Shown here one piece after another: positions 63,742 to 64,000 of a stretch of DNA of 64,000 nucleotides. The stretch spans positions 1 to 64,000 of the forward strand of contig NZ_JMKI01000047.1 of NCBI RefSeq assembly GCF_000712295.1, written 5' to 3'. Origin of the DNA: Synergistes jonesii (lineage in GTDB: Bacteria > Synergistota > Synergistia > Synergistales > Synergistaceae). Both the position numbers and the translations under genes were made by a program. The notes under the pieces were generated by a model, which searched no databases, was not told where the DNA came from, and was given only the letters and a program-made list of their open reading frames with translations. How positions within the stretch are numbered: the stretch's first letter is position 1; every line of letters starts with the position of its first letter.

Positions 63742-64000
63742 TTGCCAAGGAGAAAGAAAGAACCGACAGACGAATCTGCTGTTGCCGTAAAACGGCGCTA
63801 TGTGAGAAAGGGCGGCGCCGAAAACGCGGAAGAAGCGCAGCCTGCTGACACGGAGGAGCGTCAGCCCGAAGGGACGCAGGAAGGACAGGAAGAAGCTGTA
63901 GTCAGAAGACGCACTTATACAAGAAGAAAGAAAGAAGAAAGCGCCGAAGAGGGAAGCGAAACCGAGGCGCCCGCCGAGGAGGCCGAAAAGCCGAGAAGAG
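63742..64000 (+). CDS. Charged low-complexity protein, N-terminal part (possibly Rho extension)
   Basis: Open frame running off the window; 86 codons are seen. TTG at 63742 follows GGAGG by eight bases. The sequence alternates basic clusters (PRRKKE, KRRYVRKGG, VRRRTYTRRKKEE) with Glu/Ala-rich stretches and is probably disordered. Such extensions precede transcription terminator Rho in some bacteria, but no Rho core is visible, so the identity is a guess. Confidence 0.5.
   Translation, partial: MPRRKKEPTDESAVAVKRRYVRKGGAENAEEAQPADTEERQPEGTQEGQEEAVVRRRTYTRRKKEESAEEGSETEAPAEEAEKPRR

Overview
The window looks like the chromosome of an anaerobic Gram-negative bacterium of the Synergistota (Synergistaceae, perhaps Cloacibacillus-like). 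This rests on the mix seen here: a KorDABC-type 2-oxoacid:ferredoxin oxidoreductase, a DUF3798-type ABC transporter, Firmicutes-like housekeeping clusters (YicC-RemA-Gmk-RpoZ-CoaBC-PriA, a T-box leader before thrS), high GC with AT-richer islands, and frequent TTG starts. The lineage is inferred; no rRNA gene is present.

Layout. 1-2312: end of a mobile region, with an IS256-family element (cut by the window edge) next to a tyrosine integrase whose start faces a tRNA-Leu gene, the probable attachment site. 2607-6289: glucosaminidase-like exported protein, acpS, nnr, tsaE, tsaB, overlapping or abutting. 6341-9199: korDABC with its own promoter and terminator, then tRNA-Lys and tRNA-Glu. 9914-16741 (minus): an uptake operon of M24 peptidase, DUF3798 binding protein, double ABC ATPase, two permeases and a small anchored protein. 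17179-18396: a frameshifted exported protein and a minus-strand cluster of five tRNAs. 18690-22750: iron alcohol dehydrogenase, an aldo/keto reductase with a signal peptide, and adenine deaminase.

22847-31414: a long plus-strand run: pyrK, pyrD, cmk, hflX, yicC, remA, gmk, rpoZ, coaBC, priA. The PriA has lost essentially every helicase motif but keeps its zinc cysteines. 31447-36493: ACT/UPF0210 pair, der, an HU gene, plsY, a zinc-ribbon protein. 36637-39936: a low-GC methyltransferase, then pgsA, mobB and an AI-2E-family membrane protein on the minus strand. 40163-45666: rpsO, pnp with an Arg/Asp/Gly-rich tail, dut, T-box leader and thrS. 45961-64000: csp, a Lon-like protease, an endonuclease III homologue, tilS, hpt, ftsH, uvrB/uvrA (overlapping), rlmB, metK, comF-like, pfkA, a D-glutamate cyclase-like gene, a small anchored protein, and the start of a basic/acidic low-complexity protein (possibly Rho).

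Most of the window is core metabolism and information processing. The most notable points are the pseudohelicase PriA, the uncharacterised DUF3798 transporter operon with a built-in peptidase, the threonine T-box, the exported aldo/keto reductase, the hairpin that hides the transposase ribosome-binding site, and the integrase/tRNA-Leu island boundary. No CRISPR array, rRNA, restriction or toxin-antitoxin system was seen.
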